Assembly: GCA_021234535.1 (NCBI GenBank)
Contig: CM037833.1
Span: forward strand, 3,230,397-3,294,396
Length of the DNA: 64,000 nt
Origin: Stichopus chloronotus
Taxonomy: Eukaryota > Echinodermata > Holothuroidea > Aspidochirotida > Stichopodidae
Reading direction: 5' to 3'
How positions within the stretch are numbered: position 1 is the stretch's first letter; each line of letters opens with the position of its first letter. The position numbers and the translations under genes were made by a program. A model generated the notes under the pieces. It was not told the DNA's origin and did not search any database. It saw only the letters and a list, made by a program, of their open reading frames with translations. This document shows, in pieces, positions 46,425 through 55,287 of the stretch.

Positions 46425-46787
46425 TTATATATTTACGAAAGTGACATCGAAAGTTATTTCTCCTCTGATGTCTAAATGGCCGACGAGAATTGGGTCGGTG
46501 ATTGCATGTGGTCTCAAAAAGTTGTTTACAAATGTTTCAACTTTTTCTCGCACACACAGTCCAAAGTCAACGACTTCGGGACTGTAAGGCCTCAATACAG
46601 ATGGCTCCTCGTTGGAGTTCGTTAACTCACATAAAAGATCACTATTGTTGTTTAAAGTAAGGAATTTCAAGAATCGAATCGCTACCGACATCCCGAACTT
46701 TTCCTTGAAAGCTACGACTCTCGGGTCCTGCCTGAGCAGGCCCTGAAAATGTTCAAAATAATCTTCAAAGTCATCAAGCATTGCCAT
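46425..46787 (-). CDS. orphan element protein, copy 3 (divergent, intact)
   Basis: An intact 120-codon frame opens at ATG 46,787. It reads MAMLDDFEDYFEHFQGLLRQ, DPRVVAFKEKFGMSVAIRFL, SNEEPSVLRPYSPEVVDFGL, REKVETFVNNFLRP and RGEITFDVTFVNI. Although the residues differ, the order matches the 33- and 59-kb copies: acidic helical start, 'L.. .P....F....G', acidic linker, 'PSVL..Y', a helix ending 'FL R', and a final beta-like 'E..F....F'. I therefore place it in the same unrecognised family as a distant member. It lies 320 bp from, and divergent to, the packaging-ATPase fragment. No known domain or membrane segment is seen. Function unknown. Confidence 0.6.
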   Translation of the reverse strand: MAMLDDFEDYFEHFQGLLRQDPRVVAFKEKFGMSVAIRFLKFLTLNNNSDLLCELTNSNEEPSVLRPYSPEVVDFGLCVREKVETFVNNFLRPHAITDPILVGHLDIRGEITFDVTFVNI

Positions 46788-47105
46788 GTTGACTGAGTTC
46801 TACTGAAACTGTTGGTGGTGTGTGAAGAAATGAAAATGCTTGTTATCACCCAGCAACTGTTGCACACCGAGGATTATCGATTTATGGCAAAACAAATGGA
46901 CTCAACTGACTGCTCTAGTAAACAACAAGTAGAACTGCACGCTAGATTACTGTTCAGTGACCTGGCTATATGTATTCAGTTACTGGCTGATATTGCTTAT
47001 TTGGACTTCAGCGTTGAATGAAGATGGAACATATCTTCACTGCTTGTAATCGCTGGTCCCATATAGTGCGGCAAAACTGTATTTCTGAGTAAAGTTGTGA
47101 CCTAG

Positions 47106-47613
47106 CAGAAACACTCATATACACTATTGTGTATTTTTAATGGCGAATACCAACCGCTCTATGACAAACTGGCAGTCATTCGATGAATATCTGGATGTAT
47201 CGAAACGAAATCTCATCATTCTCGATGACTTAATGACCGAAACGGCGAATAATAAAAGAATTACAAAGGGCAGTCATCACAAAAATTTGTCCGTCATACC
47301 AGTCAGTCAAAATCTGTTACAGAAAGGAAGCGAAAGCCGCACCATCAGTCTTAACGCTCATTATTTAATCCTATATAAGAATCCGAGAGATGCTTCTCAA
47401 ATTTCATTTTTAGCAAGGCAAAGGTTTCCCGAAAGTCCAAAATATTTACAAGAGGCTTACAAAGATGCTACCAGCAAACCTTTTGGGTACCTTTTTATCA
47501 ATTGAAAAATGACTACCCCTGACAACATGCGTCTGAGAAATCAAATATTTCCCGGGGAGGTACAATACGTGTACGTTTTGGTTGAAGGGCCCCTAAGCAG
47601 CGAAAAAATATAG
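47106..47613 (+). pseudogene. Maverick-type packaging ATPase, C-terminal half
   Basis: Plus strand. A first piece (47,106-47,185) reads LLCIFNGEYQPLYDKLAVIR; after a frame change the next piece (to 47,505) contains RNLIILDDLMTE, a Walker B with the paired aspartates, then SHHKNLSVIPVSQNLLQKGS, RTISLNAHYLILYKNPRD, and ATSKPFGYLF. A TGA at 47,503 interrupts the frame, which continues in phase to 47,613 with TPDNMRLRNQIFPGEVQYVY. This is the C-terminal half of the FtsK/HerA-type genome-packaging ATPase of Maverick/Polinton elements and their virus relatives, which drives DNA into capsids. The N-terminal P-loop is absent. With its stop and frameshift it is inactive. Confidence 0.8.
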
Positions 47614-47623
47614 TCGTAATGTA

Positions 47624-48162
47624 TCACAATGATAAATCGTCGGTCAGTTCACATGCCTCTGGAAAGACGATATCTCCCATCCAATCATGTATCAGTTCAT
47701 ATTCGATATGCCAACGAACTTGTCTGTCCAGCGTAGATTTCTCCATGGCATCTGTTGACAGATGGGGTGATTCGATCCAATCCTTACGAAGGTCCTCTAC
47801 CATATCAGCGATGACGTGTATAGGTGTGTCCTTCAAGTAGCATCGAGATGCTCCAACGATCCATTCTGATCGAACCAACCGGTGAAAGTCTCTAAAATAG
47901 GCAGAATTTAAGTTCTTAATCCACCCGTAATTCAGACAAGCATGATCACGTTGCGCCGGATGCCCTTCTTCACATCCTTCGCAGTTCTTGCCGAGCCACC
48001 GATAGACGACAGTTTATCATAGCTCCAAACACGTACTCCACGATATGATTCTGTGTTTTGACGATAGCGATCTCGTCTGAGAAGAGTGAAGAAATGTTCA
48101 AAGTTACAAGAGCACAGCAAGTTCAACAGTTTCAAAGTCATATGAAACGTCCCACTAGCCAC
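47624..48162 (-). pseudogene. unrecognised zinc-binding-like protein, frameshifted
   Basis: Two minus-strand frames form one probable gene. The upstream frame (48,162 down to about 48,020) reads LKLLNLLCSCNFEHFFTLLR and SYRGVRVWSYDKL. The second (about 48,010-47,624) reads VVYRWLGKNCEGCEEGHPAQ, RDHACLNYGWIKN, FRDFHRLVRSEWIVGASRCY, then VIADMVEDLRKDW and ends DDLSL. The C-x2-C-x4-H-x5-H-x-C arrangement (CEGCEEGHPAQRDHAC) suggests a zinc site; I have a sense of similar strings in uncharacterised animal transposon and virus proteins but cannot name the family. It sits between the ATPase piece and the PC4-like gene, with the same orientation as the latter. Confidence 0.45.
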
Positions 48163-48258
48163 ATTTGCTCAACTCAATCTGCTTCTCCACTTCCTACACC
48201 GCATCGTTAATATCATCCATACCTTTTGCCGACGATCGTTGGTATCTAACGTTCGTCG

Positions 48259-48786
48259 TTATGGTATTCTCGGACTGCACACGTACGTGATATTCCTAAA
48301 ATACTGAAGGTTCAGAAAATACTTCCCTTTCAAATGGAATCGCCCTTTTCTCTCTGGTATGACGTCTTCATTTGCGAATGTGTCGACGTCACTGTCAACA
48401 GTATCTTTTATGTGAAACAGTCTTTGCCAATGACAGGCTCGAAGATTGATGCCTCTCTTACCGGGTAGGAAGCGATCCTTTGCTTAGTTTCTCGTATAAT
48501 ACTCCCGTATGTTCGCAAAAGCTGTATTGCGAAAATTTTTAACGACCACATGTCGCTTACCTCCTAATGGGAATCTGGTCACCGATTCGTTTTCGAGTTC
48601 TTGATTCGGTTTGCCCAAAGAAGGTAATTCGAGTTTCAGTTCGGTTGGCCGTGTCAGTGTCGTTGCATGTTCGGGTGGAGTCCTGGGTGATCTCTGGCAT
48701 GTGCCATTCGGGTTACAATTCGTCTTTACCACCGGAGGTAAATAAAACTGTGGCGTCTCCACGTTGTTTGCTGATAGACTGGCCAT
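48259..48786 (-). pseudogene. PC4/p15-like single-stranded-DNA-binding protein
   Basis: A true ATG at 48,786 opens 100 codons: a proline- and threonine-rich N-terminus (residues 1-70) and then TRFPLGGKRHVVVKNFRNTA, FANIREYYTRN. A TAA at 48,484-48,486 interrupts, and the same frame continues for 74 codons with LPGKRGINLRACHWQRLF and further to 48,259. 'F.LG..R.V.V..F......DIREYY......PGK.GI.L....W..L' is the signature of the transcriptional coactivator p15 (PC4/SUB1) domain, which binds single-stranded and melted duplex DNA. The C-terminal extension of about 40 residues is not recognised. Position beside an ATPase of Maverick type suggests element cargo; a retro-copied host gene is the alternative. 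Confidence 0.7.
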
Positions 48787-49239
48787 TTTAGAAAAGTTGA
48801 GTGAAAGTAGGGTTATTGCCGTTTGATAAATATGACCGTTTCGTGTAAGAATCGAGTTCGAAATGAATGCTGTGGTTTGGAAACTCGCTGCTTTTAAAGA
48901 AGAGCTGTCCTCTGTTTGTCGTGATAACCTTTATAATACATGAGCTGTTTGCCCTTCATCTCCCACGCAACACCCCAAACAGATTAAACTTTTGCATGAG
49001 TCCCGTCAATTTGTTATCGCAAACAACTTAACAACCTCAGTTGTCTCACGTTGCCGCAAATAGATGAAATGCTTTCGACAAGGACAGAAAACAAAGCTGG
49101 ATCATATGTTTGTATCGATTTGTCTTCGCAACCAGCAAAATATTGATGGTTGACGTCTTACTTTATTGATATTGCCCTTCGACAAGGTCGAGAAAAAACA
49201 ACGGTGTGTCTTGACGTAGATGTTTTCTCACTGCTCATC
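48787..49239. other. spacer upstream of PC4-like gene
   Basis: No gene is seen. On the minus strand this would be the upstream region of the PC4-like gene. Confidence 0.35.
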
Positions 49240-49488
49240 TTAGTAGTAAGAAGGGGGGAACTTGATACCAGCATGTGGTTCTCTGTTGCTCTCAGTCTGG
49301 GTATTGGTCTGTTTCATTGGTTTGTTGTGGACTGCCATGTGTCTCCTCAAATGGTACCTTCGTTTAAATTTTCTACCGCATACCTTGCAAGAAATGTTGT
49401 ACCCCACATGCACAAGCCATACATGCTCCAACATTCTACGTCGGGTGGCAAACTTTTTATGACACGCCTCCTCATTACACTTCACCTA
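49240..49488 (-). CDS. two-finger C2H2 zinc-finger protein or exon
   Basis: The open minus-strand frame starts just after an acceptor-like TTTTCTTACATGTTAG (ending at 49,486), without an ATG of its own. It encodes two C2H2 fingers: CNEEACHKKFATRRRMLEHV with a following H (C-x4-C-x12-H-x5-H), and CKVCGRKFKRRYHLRRHMAV with H (C-x2-C-x12-H-x4-H). A basic, polar tail follows to 49,240. C2H2 fingers bind DNA or RNA. The exon at 49,661-49,882 with its GTAAGT donor may be its upstream part, although the phases do not match exactly. A degraded relative lies at 50,985-51,215. Confidence 0.6.
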
Positions 49489-49660
49489 ACATGTAAGAAA
49501 AGTAAACCACAAATCAGTAATATTGATAACTATTTAAAATAAAATAAAGAAATCAAATAAATAACCAAAAACACGAGATACCGTAAATACGGGACAGTTC
49601 GAATGAAGGAGACTCGTAGAGGTGAAAAAAAACGTTTAAAGTAAATAATTAAAATACAAC

Positions 49661-49882
49661 TTACCATTCTCGCAGAAATTCTTCTCTTTGACGCCTCGCC
49701 TTCTGGACACGTTCGATCCGTTGTAAAGCAATAAGTAAATCATCTTCGATTTTGTCTGGATGATCCATCGGGTACGAAGTCTTTATAAAGAATGAAGTGA
49801 AGTCACACACACACGTTAGGTTGTAAAGACTGAAAATATTTACCGCTAAACTCCAACAAGTTTCAACACGCTTTTGCACCAT
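49661..49882 (-). CDS. small basic-helical ORF or first exon
   Basis: An ATG at 49,882 opens 73 codons; a better start may be the internal ATG at about 49,768 (MDHPDKIEDDLLIALQRIER), which begins a helical, charged stretch ending RRQREEFLREW. The stop overlaps a good splice donor, TG|GTAAGT, at about 49,667. So this could be a short protein or the first exon of the zinc-finger gene to its left. A 36-bp block lying 122 bp upstream (50,004-50,039) recurs upstream of the ORF at 50,686. TATA-like TTTATAAAAAGCC (minus strand) lies at about 49,951-49,963. No domain recognised. Confidence 0.4.
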   Translation of the reverse strand: MVQKRVETCWSLAVNIFSLYNLTCVCDFTSFFIKTSYPMDHPDKIEDDLLIALQRIERVQKARRQREEFLREW

Positions 49883-50003
49883 TTGGTGATTTAGCTGACG
49901 ATACGGACTGGAGGAAGGTGAAATGCATTCAATAATGGTTGTTGGGGGCTGGCTTTTTATAAAAGCTGGTAGATGGTGGATCTTGTCGCCATCGTTTCAT
50001 CTC

Positions 50004-50039
50004 TTGACCGCTGTGTTTGTTTAATTATTCAGTCATCAT
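50004..50039 (-). promoter_or_regulatory. shared 36-bp upstream block, copy 1
   Basis: TTGACCGCT-G-TGTTTGTTTAATTATTCAGTCATCAT on the plus strand (shown in parts) differs at one base from 50,840-50,875. Each copy lies 120-160 bp upstream of an ATG of a minus-strand ORF (49,882 and 50,686). Probably a shared promoter element; it could also be a simple duplication. Confidence 0.5.
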
Positions 50040-50308
50040 CGCTTAATTAATTTGTTGTTAATCCAACCGAGGAACAATCGCTGTCGTTTGATCCTTATCT
50101 TTCGAAGCCTTTGTCTGTATCACGTTTTAAAGTTTGTGACTGCTCGAAAATTGACCCACAATCATTGGCACAAAATGCTTTATGGATATAATTTCTCTCC
50201 TTGTCACCTTACTGATGCCTGGGGAACGTGAGGGCACCAACCCCGCCCGTCACCGTAAGAGTCCAACCAAATAAATGCTCCTTCCGCCCAGGCTTCAGAA
50301 ACGCAGGC

Positions 50309-50686
50309 CTACTCCCACCTACCCTCTTGCCCCCTCATGGCAGTCACTTGACAGGAAGTGACTGCCATGGTGAGGGATATTACGGCCTCACGGTGGTATC
50401 CGGGGTGGGGGAAGAAGTCTGTTTGGAAGGGCAAGAGCTCAATCTCTTGCTCTAGGAACTTGACGAAGTTGTGGACCATGTGCACAAAGTGCACATCGGT
50501 CCAGTCTTCATCTGTGCTTCCGTACAGCATTCCCTCCCCTACCCGAAACCACCAGTGATTTCGCCGTATCATCTTCAGGCCTTTGGCTTGAAATGCTTGA
50601 AAATAATAATCGACACTAGGGGTTTTCTTAAATACCGAACGATTCTGCCTGCTATAGAGAAGGCGATGGCTAATTAAATTTCTCAT
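50309..50686 (-). CDS. unrecognised 125-codon ORF
   Basis: Opens at a true ATG at 50,686 and ends at 50,309. It reads MRNLISHRLLYSRQNRSVFK, then SVDYYFQAFQAKGLKMIRRN, HWWFRVGEGMLYGSTDEDWT, DVHFVHMVHNFVKFLEQEIE. The aromatic-rich centre (HWWF, YYF) and regular amphipathic pattern favour a real protein. The last 25 codons look less coding and overlap an inverted repeat at 50,338-50,368 (GGCAGTCACTT / AAGTGACTGCC), so the natural end may be earlier. The duplicated 36-bp block lies 154 bp upstream. I recognise no family. Confidence 0.45.
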   Translation of the reverse strand: MRNLISHRLLYSRQNRSVFKKTPSVDYYFQAFQAKGLKMIRRNHWWFRVGEGMLYGSTDEDWTDVHFVHMVHNFVKFLEQEIELLPFQTDFFPHPGYHREAVISLTMAVTSCQVTAMRGQEGRWE

Positions 50687-50839
50687 TATTCATTACCTTT
50701 GAGTTTGTACGAGTTAAATTAATTCCACACTTTGTTCTTATGGAAATGCCGGCCCATAAAGTACATTGTCGGTTCTTATTATTCCTCTTACGAAGGACTC
50801 ATTGAGATAAGCATGTCCAGTAATTGATTGAACTGACTG

Positions 50840-50875
50840 TTGACCGCTATGTTTGTTTAATTATTCAGTCATCAT
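50840..50875 (-). promoter_or_regulatory. shared 36-bp upstream block, copy 2
   Basis: One-base variant of 50,004-50,039; see that entry. Lies 154 bp upstream of the ATG at 50,686. Confidence 0.5.
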
Positions 50876-50984
50876 ATTTTATCCTTCACGTAAGCCATTT
50901 TTGGAAATAAAATTATCGACACTATGTACAAAACGTCAAACCACCATAGAAAAAGTAGAAAGTCAAACATGGAAAAGTAAGTAA

Positions 50985-51215
50985 ATTAAAATGTTTTGAA
51001 TTTCGGTACCAGTTCGTGCAGGTGTTTCTTCGGATTCGCCAGCTGCTTCTCCACATGTATTTTGTCTGCAGTGGCAGTTGTGCATTGCACTTCGTCTTGA
51101 AGGCAGTTTTACACTGACGGCACACCAGCGCGTATGGAGCATGAACTGACTTAACGTGCCTCTTTATTTTTCTCCTGGTGGAAAAGTACTTCCCACGTCC
51201 TCTTTATCGAGGAAC
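50985..51215 (-). pseudogene. decayed C2H2-type zinc-finger gene
   Basis: Minus strand, about 51,205-51,060: RGKYFSTRRKIKRHVKSVHA, then CRQCKTAFKTK with the C-x2-C of a second finger. A frameshift follows, and the other frame gives HVEKQLANPKKHLHELVPKF. The 'YFSTRRKIKRHVKSVH' half-finger resembles the first finger of the gene at 49.3 kb, suggesting that both are members of one element family. The first finger's cysteine pair is missing, so the gene is broken. Confidence 0.5.
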
Positions 51216-51364
51216 GTCTCGATGAACGGAAGTATAAAGTAGTATCACAGACAATGCGGTCAAGAAACTCGTTATAATTGCCACTTGTGGATACCATATA
51301 CGTTCTTAAAACTCATTCAATGAATCAATGCTACCCGTCCTCTCTCTACATTCCTTCACCTTCT
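51216..51364. other. spacer
   Basis: Nothing supportable seen. Confidence 0.3.
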
Positions 51365-52045
51365 GTTTACTGAACATTCCGTGACAGAAGGCATAGTAAA
51401 AGTCACGTTTGGGTATCCTCCTTACACAAGCTTCGTGAAACCATTCATTGCACACCCCACATTGGGCCATTTTATTGCCGTCATCTGGTCTACGACATAT
51501 GCAGGAGTCCTTATTCGAGGCTTCATCGACCTGCTCGCATCACGGATACCGAATGGTGGCATCTTCTCTCCAAGCAGATTATCCATGAGCCACATAGTGC
51601 CTTCGTCATACTCTGGCTTTGTAGGGTCTCGACCCGCGCATAAGGATGAAGCAATGGCTACTGCAAAAACCCCGAGGGAGGAACCATCTGTCTGTTGGGT
51701 GAGTAAATATTTGTGATTCTTTGGTGTGCACTCCCTGTGCAGTAGACACGCAGCCGCTTTTGCAATACCAAGTGGATATTGACTTCAACCCTTAGTATAA
51801 CTATCTTAATACCCAGTGGGTATTAGTCATATTTACGATCTGTACAAGCTGATGAGGCTCCGGAAGAAAGACAGTGGATTGCATTAGCGGGGTATCTTGT
51901 AAGCCCCCAAACCGGTGTTTCTCTTTTTTTTAATATCGATTGTCCACCATTGATAAGTAAGTCGTCAAGCCATTTCCTTTCCAGTAATATTGTCCTTTCA
52001 TTTTCTGTAAGGTTGAGGAGTTCCTGGTCCTCTGGTGAATTTTAT
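51365..52045 (-). pseudogene. Ulp1-type cysteine protease with C-terminal PHD finger, broken
   Basis: Minus strand, in order: LNLTENERTILLERKWLDDL, LINGGQSILKK (about 52,035-51,940); GLQDTPLMQSTVFLPEPHQL, VQIVNMTNTHWVL (51,920-51,820), whose HW holds the catalytic His; IAKAAACLLHRE; QQTDGSSLGVFAVAIASSLC, AGRDPTKPEYDEG (51,690-51,590); and SCICRRPDDGNKMAQCGVCN, EWFHEACVRRIPKRDF (51,510-51,395), a PHD-type zinc finger with C-x-C, C-x2-C, H-x2-C. The first part is a C48/Ulp1-like protease, a family that removes SUMO-like tags and is often carried by DNA transposons. Leu stands where the nucleophile Cys is expected (SSLGVFA). Three frame changes also break it. Confidence 0.7.
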
Positions 52046-52324
52046 AACATTGTCAACAGTCAATGAAGTACCGAAGTTCTTTTGCAGTGTCTTGTGATCT
52101 CGTTATGCAGCTGCTCTTTTGCTTTAAGTGTTGATTTTTGCAAGCAATTCAGTCACGAACTAGCGTAAAATTTGAAATTCATCTCTAGTGTTCTTTTTGT
52201 GTTATCTGTGAAAAAGACAATGTTCATTCAAACCTGATAAAGGATGCACATTGCCATTTGTATCATGTATTGATTTTGTCCTAGTGTACCACGTTTGCAT
52301 AGTTTACCTTAACCTGGAACTCAT
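52046..52324. other. spacer
   Basis: No gene supported; AT-rich. Confidence 0.35.
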
Positions 52325-52556
52325 AATACAGGTAAGCCTCCACTTCTGTAATCGACGCTCCAGTTCACGACAGTGGCGGCGAAGGAAGTCCTCCGCCCAC
52401 TCCTCCAAACCGTGAAGGAGCATGACTTTCCGCGTGTTTAGACGGAAAACGGAGTTTGATCTCCACCTTCACTCCCTTGCTGCTGAGAAAGGCAGCAAGA
52501 GCTGGCCGGTGACTGCTGCAGCCATAAATCAAATTATTCGAAATAGATTGCACCAT
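52325..52556 (-). pseudogene. orphan element protein, copy 4 (truncated)
   Basis: The minus strand keeps the family's RPALAAFLSSKGVKVE segment and, after a loss of the acidic linker and a frame change, EEWAEDFLRRHC and YLYYEFQVKVN. The true N-terminus with the FEEAF helix is absent and replaced by unrelated sequence. It lies between the Ulp1-type protease remnant and an unrecognised frame at 53 kb. Confidence 0.55.
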
Positions 52557-52973
52557 GTAACTGGAAGTGCCCTTAATGCCAACAAGTTTGTTGAGATGAA
52601 AACTGCCTATCTATTGAATAACTTGAAATTGTAAATTAAACTTCGTTCTTGTCTCGATACTGGGGTACCAGTTGAAAATGAAGAATATAATTTTTTTCTC
52701 AACGGAACTTTCAAAATATACTTCAAGCCCCCATCTCTATGAACTGTATGAAACGTAGCCGCAAAGATGATGGAAATAAACATTCCATTGCTAATTATTT
52801 CCAGTAAATATCTTTTATCACGTACCAAGAGTAGGCGGATGCGCTCAACACGAACCATGCATTTAGCCAATTAGAATGACAATCAAGAATTTCGCGAATT
52901 CGATATGCAATGCCACTTCCTCGTCCAGCGGTCGTGTAAAGCTTCCTCACGCTAATATATACATCCTCAGCTT
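52557..52973. other. non-genic stretch
   Basis: No recognised gene. Overlapping short frames on both strands lack motifs. Confidence 0.35.
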
Positions 52974-53358
52974 TTATGATACCAAGTAACTACCCAATAT
53001 GGCTGGAAATATGTAGCCTTGGGTAGTATCTATTGAGATACTCTGTTGAAGGTGCCGATCGTGGACATATCCATAGACAGTGTCTTCTATGATAACGTCT
53101 AATAATTCGGGAGGAAGTACGGCAGACGGGATCTCATCCGCGTGTAACAGCAATAGCAGGGGACCGATCTCGTGGGATCTGGTTTTTGTGGGTATCAGTG
53201 CTGTCCTCAGCTTCTCGCAGAATATCTTCAAGGGTACGTTGAGAACGCACAAGGCTCACATAATGATCGCCATGTCCTCCGGCTATATGGTGCAGGAAGA
53301 GTGTCGGTATGTTAGTCTCTGATGGAAGTCCACCTGGCGTGATAAATTGAGTCGCCAT
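52974..53358 (-). pseudogene. unrecognised coding remnant in two overlapping frames
   Basis: A true ATG at 53,358 opens MATQFITPGGLPSETNIPTL, FLHHIAGGHGDHYVSLVRSQ and an acidic tail to 53,134. The next frame (53,252-52,974) reads VPLKIFCEKLRTALIPTKTR, LLLLLHADEIPSAVLPPELL, DVIIEDTVYGYVHDRHLQQS. The compositions are protein-like and the frames abut, so a single broken gene is likely. No family recognised. Confidence 0.3.
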
Positions 53359-53819
53359 TTGTCCTAAAGACCGTTAAGGGGAGTGTATCGTGTCCCACGG
53401 GTACCGTTTGGTATCCCATCACGGTTTTCCCCCCACTTTCAGATGTCAAATCCCTCTCTTGCGTGAAAGTTCATAATATATTCATTTAACTTAACATATA
53501 GGTACTATATACACATACTGATATACTGATATTTATATATGTATACTATATAGCAATCCTGCTTGATTTATCCTCCTCACCCCTACCCTTACGGAGGAAT
53601 GAATTTTCTCTCACCGGAATTTTGAATCGTGATATTATTTTCATAATGAACATTATCCAAATGACTATTGGGACAAAACGATGGGTGACTCTCTTTGTCA
53701 TTGGTGACTGTAGTGACCCTTTGGTTTGAAAACCAACCAGTGAGTATACATATCCAATAGCGTAGGCCACTAATGTCACGAGTAACCTTTTCGATCAGAC
53801 AATGCTTTCCAGCGTTTCT
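53359..53819. other. non-genic stretch
   Basis: No gene supported. ATATACTGATAT-type simple repeat at 53,500-53,550. Confidence 0.35.
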
Positions 53820-54790
53820 TCCATACGCCTCTCTCTGGAGGAAAAACCCAATAAGACCTCTCTGTAAAAGTGACTTTTCATTCAGGCGTTCAAATGTAGG
53901 CATCAAGGTGGTGATTCTTATCTTCCATAGTGCCAGTTTTTCTGTACTCACACCAATCATCGTCGGGCAGTACTTGTAGTTCAGCATCACTCGAATTCTG
54001 AACCTCATGGTACGAAACTGCCATAGTTGCTCTTTTCATTGTTTTAGGGTTGTCTCCCACCCTGCATTATCCTCCCTTCCTACATCTTTATTTACATTTT
54101 TCCTGATTGCATTATGGTACAATTCACTCAGCCGACCATCCACCCCCTTCTGACCTGCTGTATGTCTCCTCTAATCTCCCCCACAGTTTTGCCACCTGAA
54201 AATTTACCTTTATTTCCCTTCCCTGCAATTGTCTTATCCCCTTTTAAAACAGACCTTTCCCAAGTAATTTTGACTGCAGCAGTTTCCATAGCGCTGAGTG
54301 AGCAGTGCACGCTTCACAGACTTTTGACATTACTTCCCTGTCTAAACCTCCCCAGTATTTGCTGATGTTACAAAGTGTTACTCCTTTTTGCCGATGTACC
54401 ATCAAAGGATACTGCTAAGTCCACAATTCTTTCATCATCTTAAACACCATTAGCTGCCCTCGCTCTAGAGACAGCCTCTCGCATCTGCTTCTCGGCTTGA
54501 TCTTCAGCATTCTGGCAGATCACCTTCACGTGGGACTGGTATGCACGATCAGTAACCGGGATGGCATATTCAGGATATTGCACATGTCAGCCAATCCTTC
54601 TCTTCCCAGTCCAACCTCCATAGGAGCATACGTTATTCTGCGATTTATGTCTGCAGAATTTCCCCGGTCAGTGATATTGCCTGATGTGTTGAAAGGGGTG
54701 TTCTTTCCACAATCCGAACAACTCAGCAGAATATCCCCAGCCAGACCTCTATGGGCTTCAGCCTCGGTTACAATAATGTGAGCTGCCCAA
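53820..54790 (-). pseudogene. Mutator-like transposase, copy 4 (nearly full order, many breaks)
   Basis: Minus strand, from high to low: GLAGDILLSCSDCGKNTPFN (about 54,750-54,690, zinc-like segment); INRRITYAPMEVGLGREGLA (54,560-54,640); HVKVICQNAEDQAEKQMREA and VDLAVSFDGT (54,400-54,530; DGT is the first catalytic Asp); the CTAHSAL segment near 54,310; LYHNAIRKNVNKDVG (about 54,085-54,130); NYKYCPTMIGVSTE, LMPTFERLNEKSLLQRG (53,850-53,970). The order equals a Mutator-like DDE transposase. There are at least five frame changes. It mirrors the 31.0-32.6 kb pieces, except that no RING gene interrupts it here; the RING copies lie upstream instead. Confidence 0.75.
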
Positions 54791-54879
54791 ATACGATCGA
54801 AATATTCTTTAACCTTTACGTTATATTTACTGCTTAACTCTCAGTTAAATTAAAAGATAAAAAAACTTTTTTTACAAGC

Positions 54880-55110
54880 TTACAGAAGTAATACATTACA
54901 CAAACTTAAAACCTGAATGGTTGGATCTACGAATTCTCTACAATACAATCTAAAATGTTTCTTAATATCTCTTACGTCAGTTTTACATATTATCGTTAAA
55001 ACGGTGATTATACAAGCTGTTGAAAAGAAAAAAATTACTAGACAGGTTCCATTTTGAAACTGCACGCTTGTTATTCTTCGCTTCTTCTCGTTATCTCGGG
55101 TGGTTGCCAT
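54880..55110 (-). pseudogene. RING-gene mini-copy with internal deletion
   Basis: A 76-codon frame from ATG 55,110 joins the extreme 5' end of the RING gene (ACCACCCGAGATAACGAGAA, here read in another frame) directly to its post-RING C-terminus (RRITSVQFQNGT, DVRDIKKHFRLYCREFVDPT). The entire basic, acidic and RING part is deleted. It cannot bind zinc as a RING. It is the only copy besides the 31.6-kb gene that keeps the C-terminal tail. Confidence 0.65.
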
Positions 55111-55287
55111 GGTCAGTAGCTTCCCAACTTCGCCAAGAGCGGTCGAAATTTTGAAAAATCTCTATTCTCCGACATCTGTCTCGCCATCTCTTCAACATCC
55201 TCGCATCGGAGAGATGCTGGCCAACAAACTGAGGAGAAATGTTTCTCCTACTGTGCTTTCATGGTGTTTAAGTAAAATATTTATTAC

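Noticed and set aside
49150..49542. Plus-strand 130-codon frame
   Set aside because: Antisense of the two-finger C2H2 frame, which has clear zinc ligands.
51381..51716. Plus-strand 111-codon open frame
   Set aside because: It is the antisense of the Ulp1-PHD remnant, whose minus-strand frames carry recognisable motifs.
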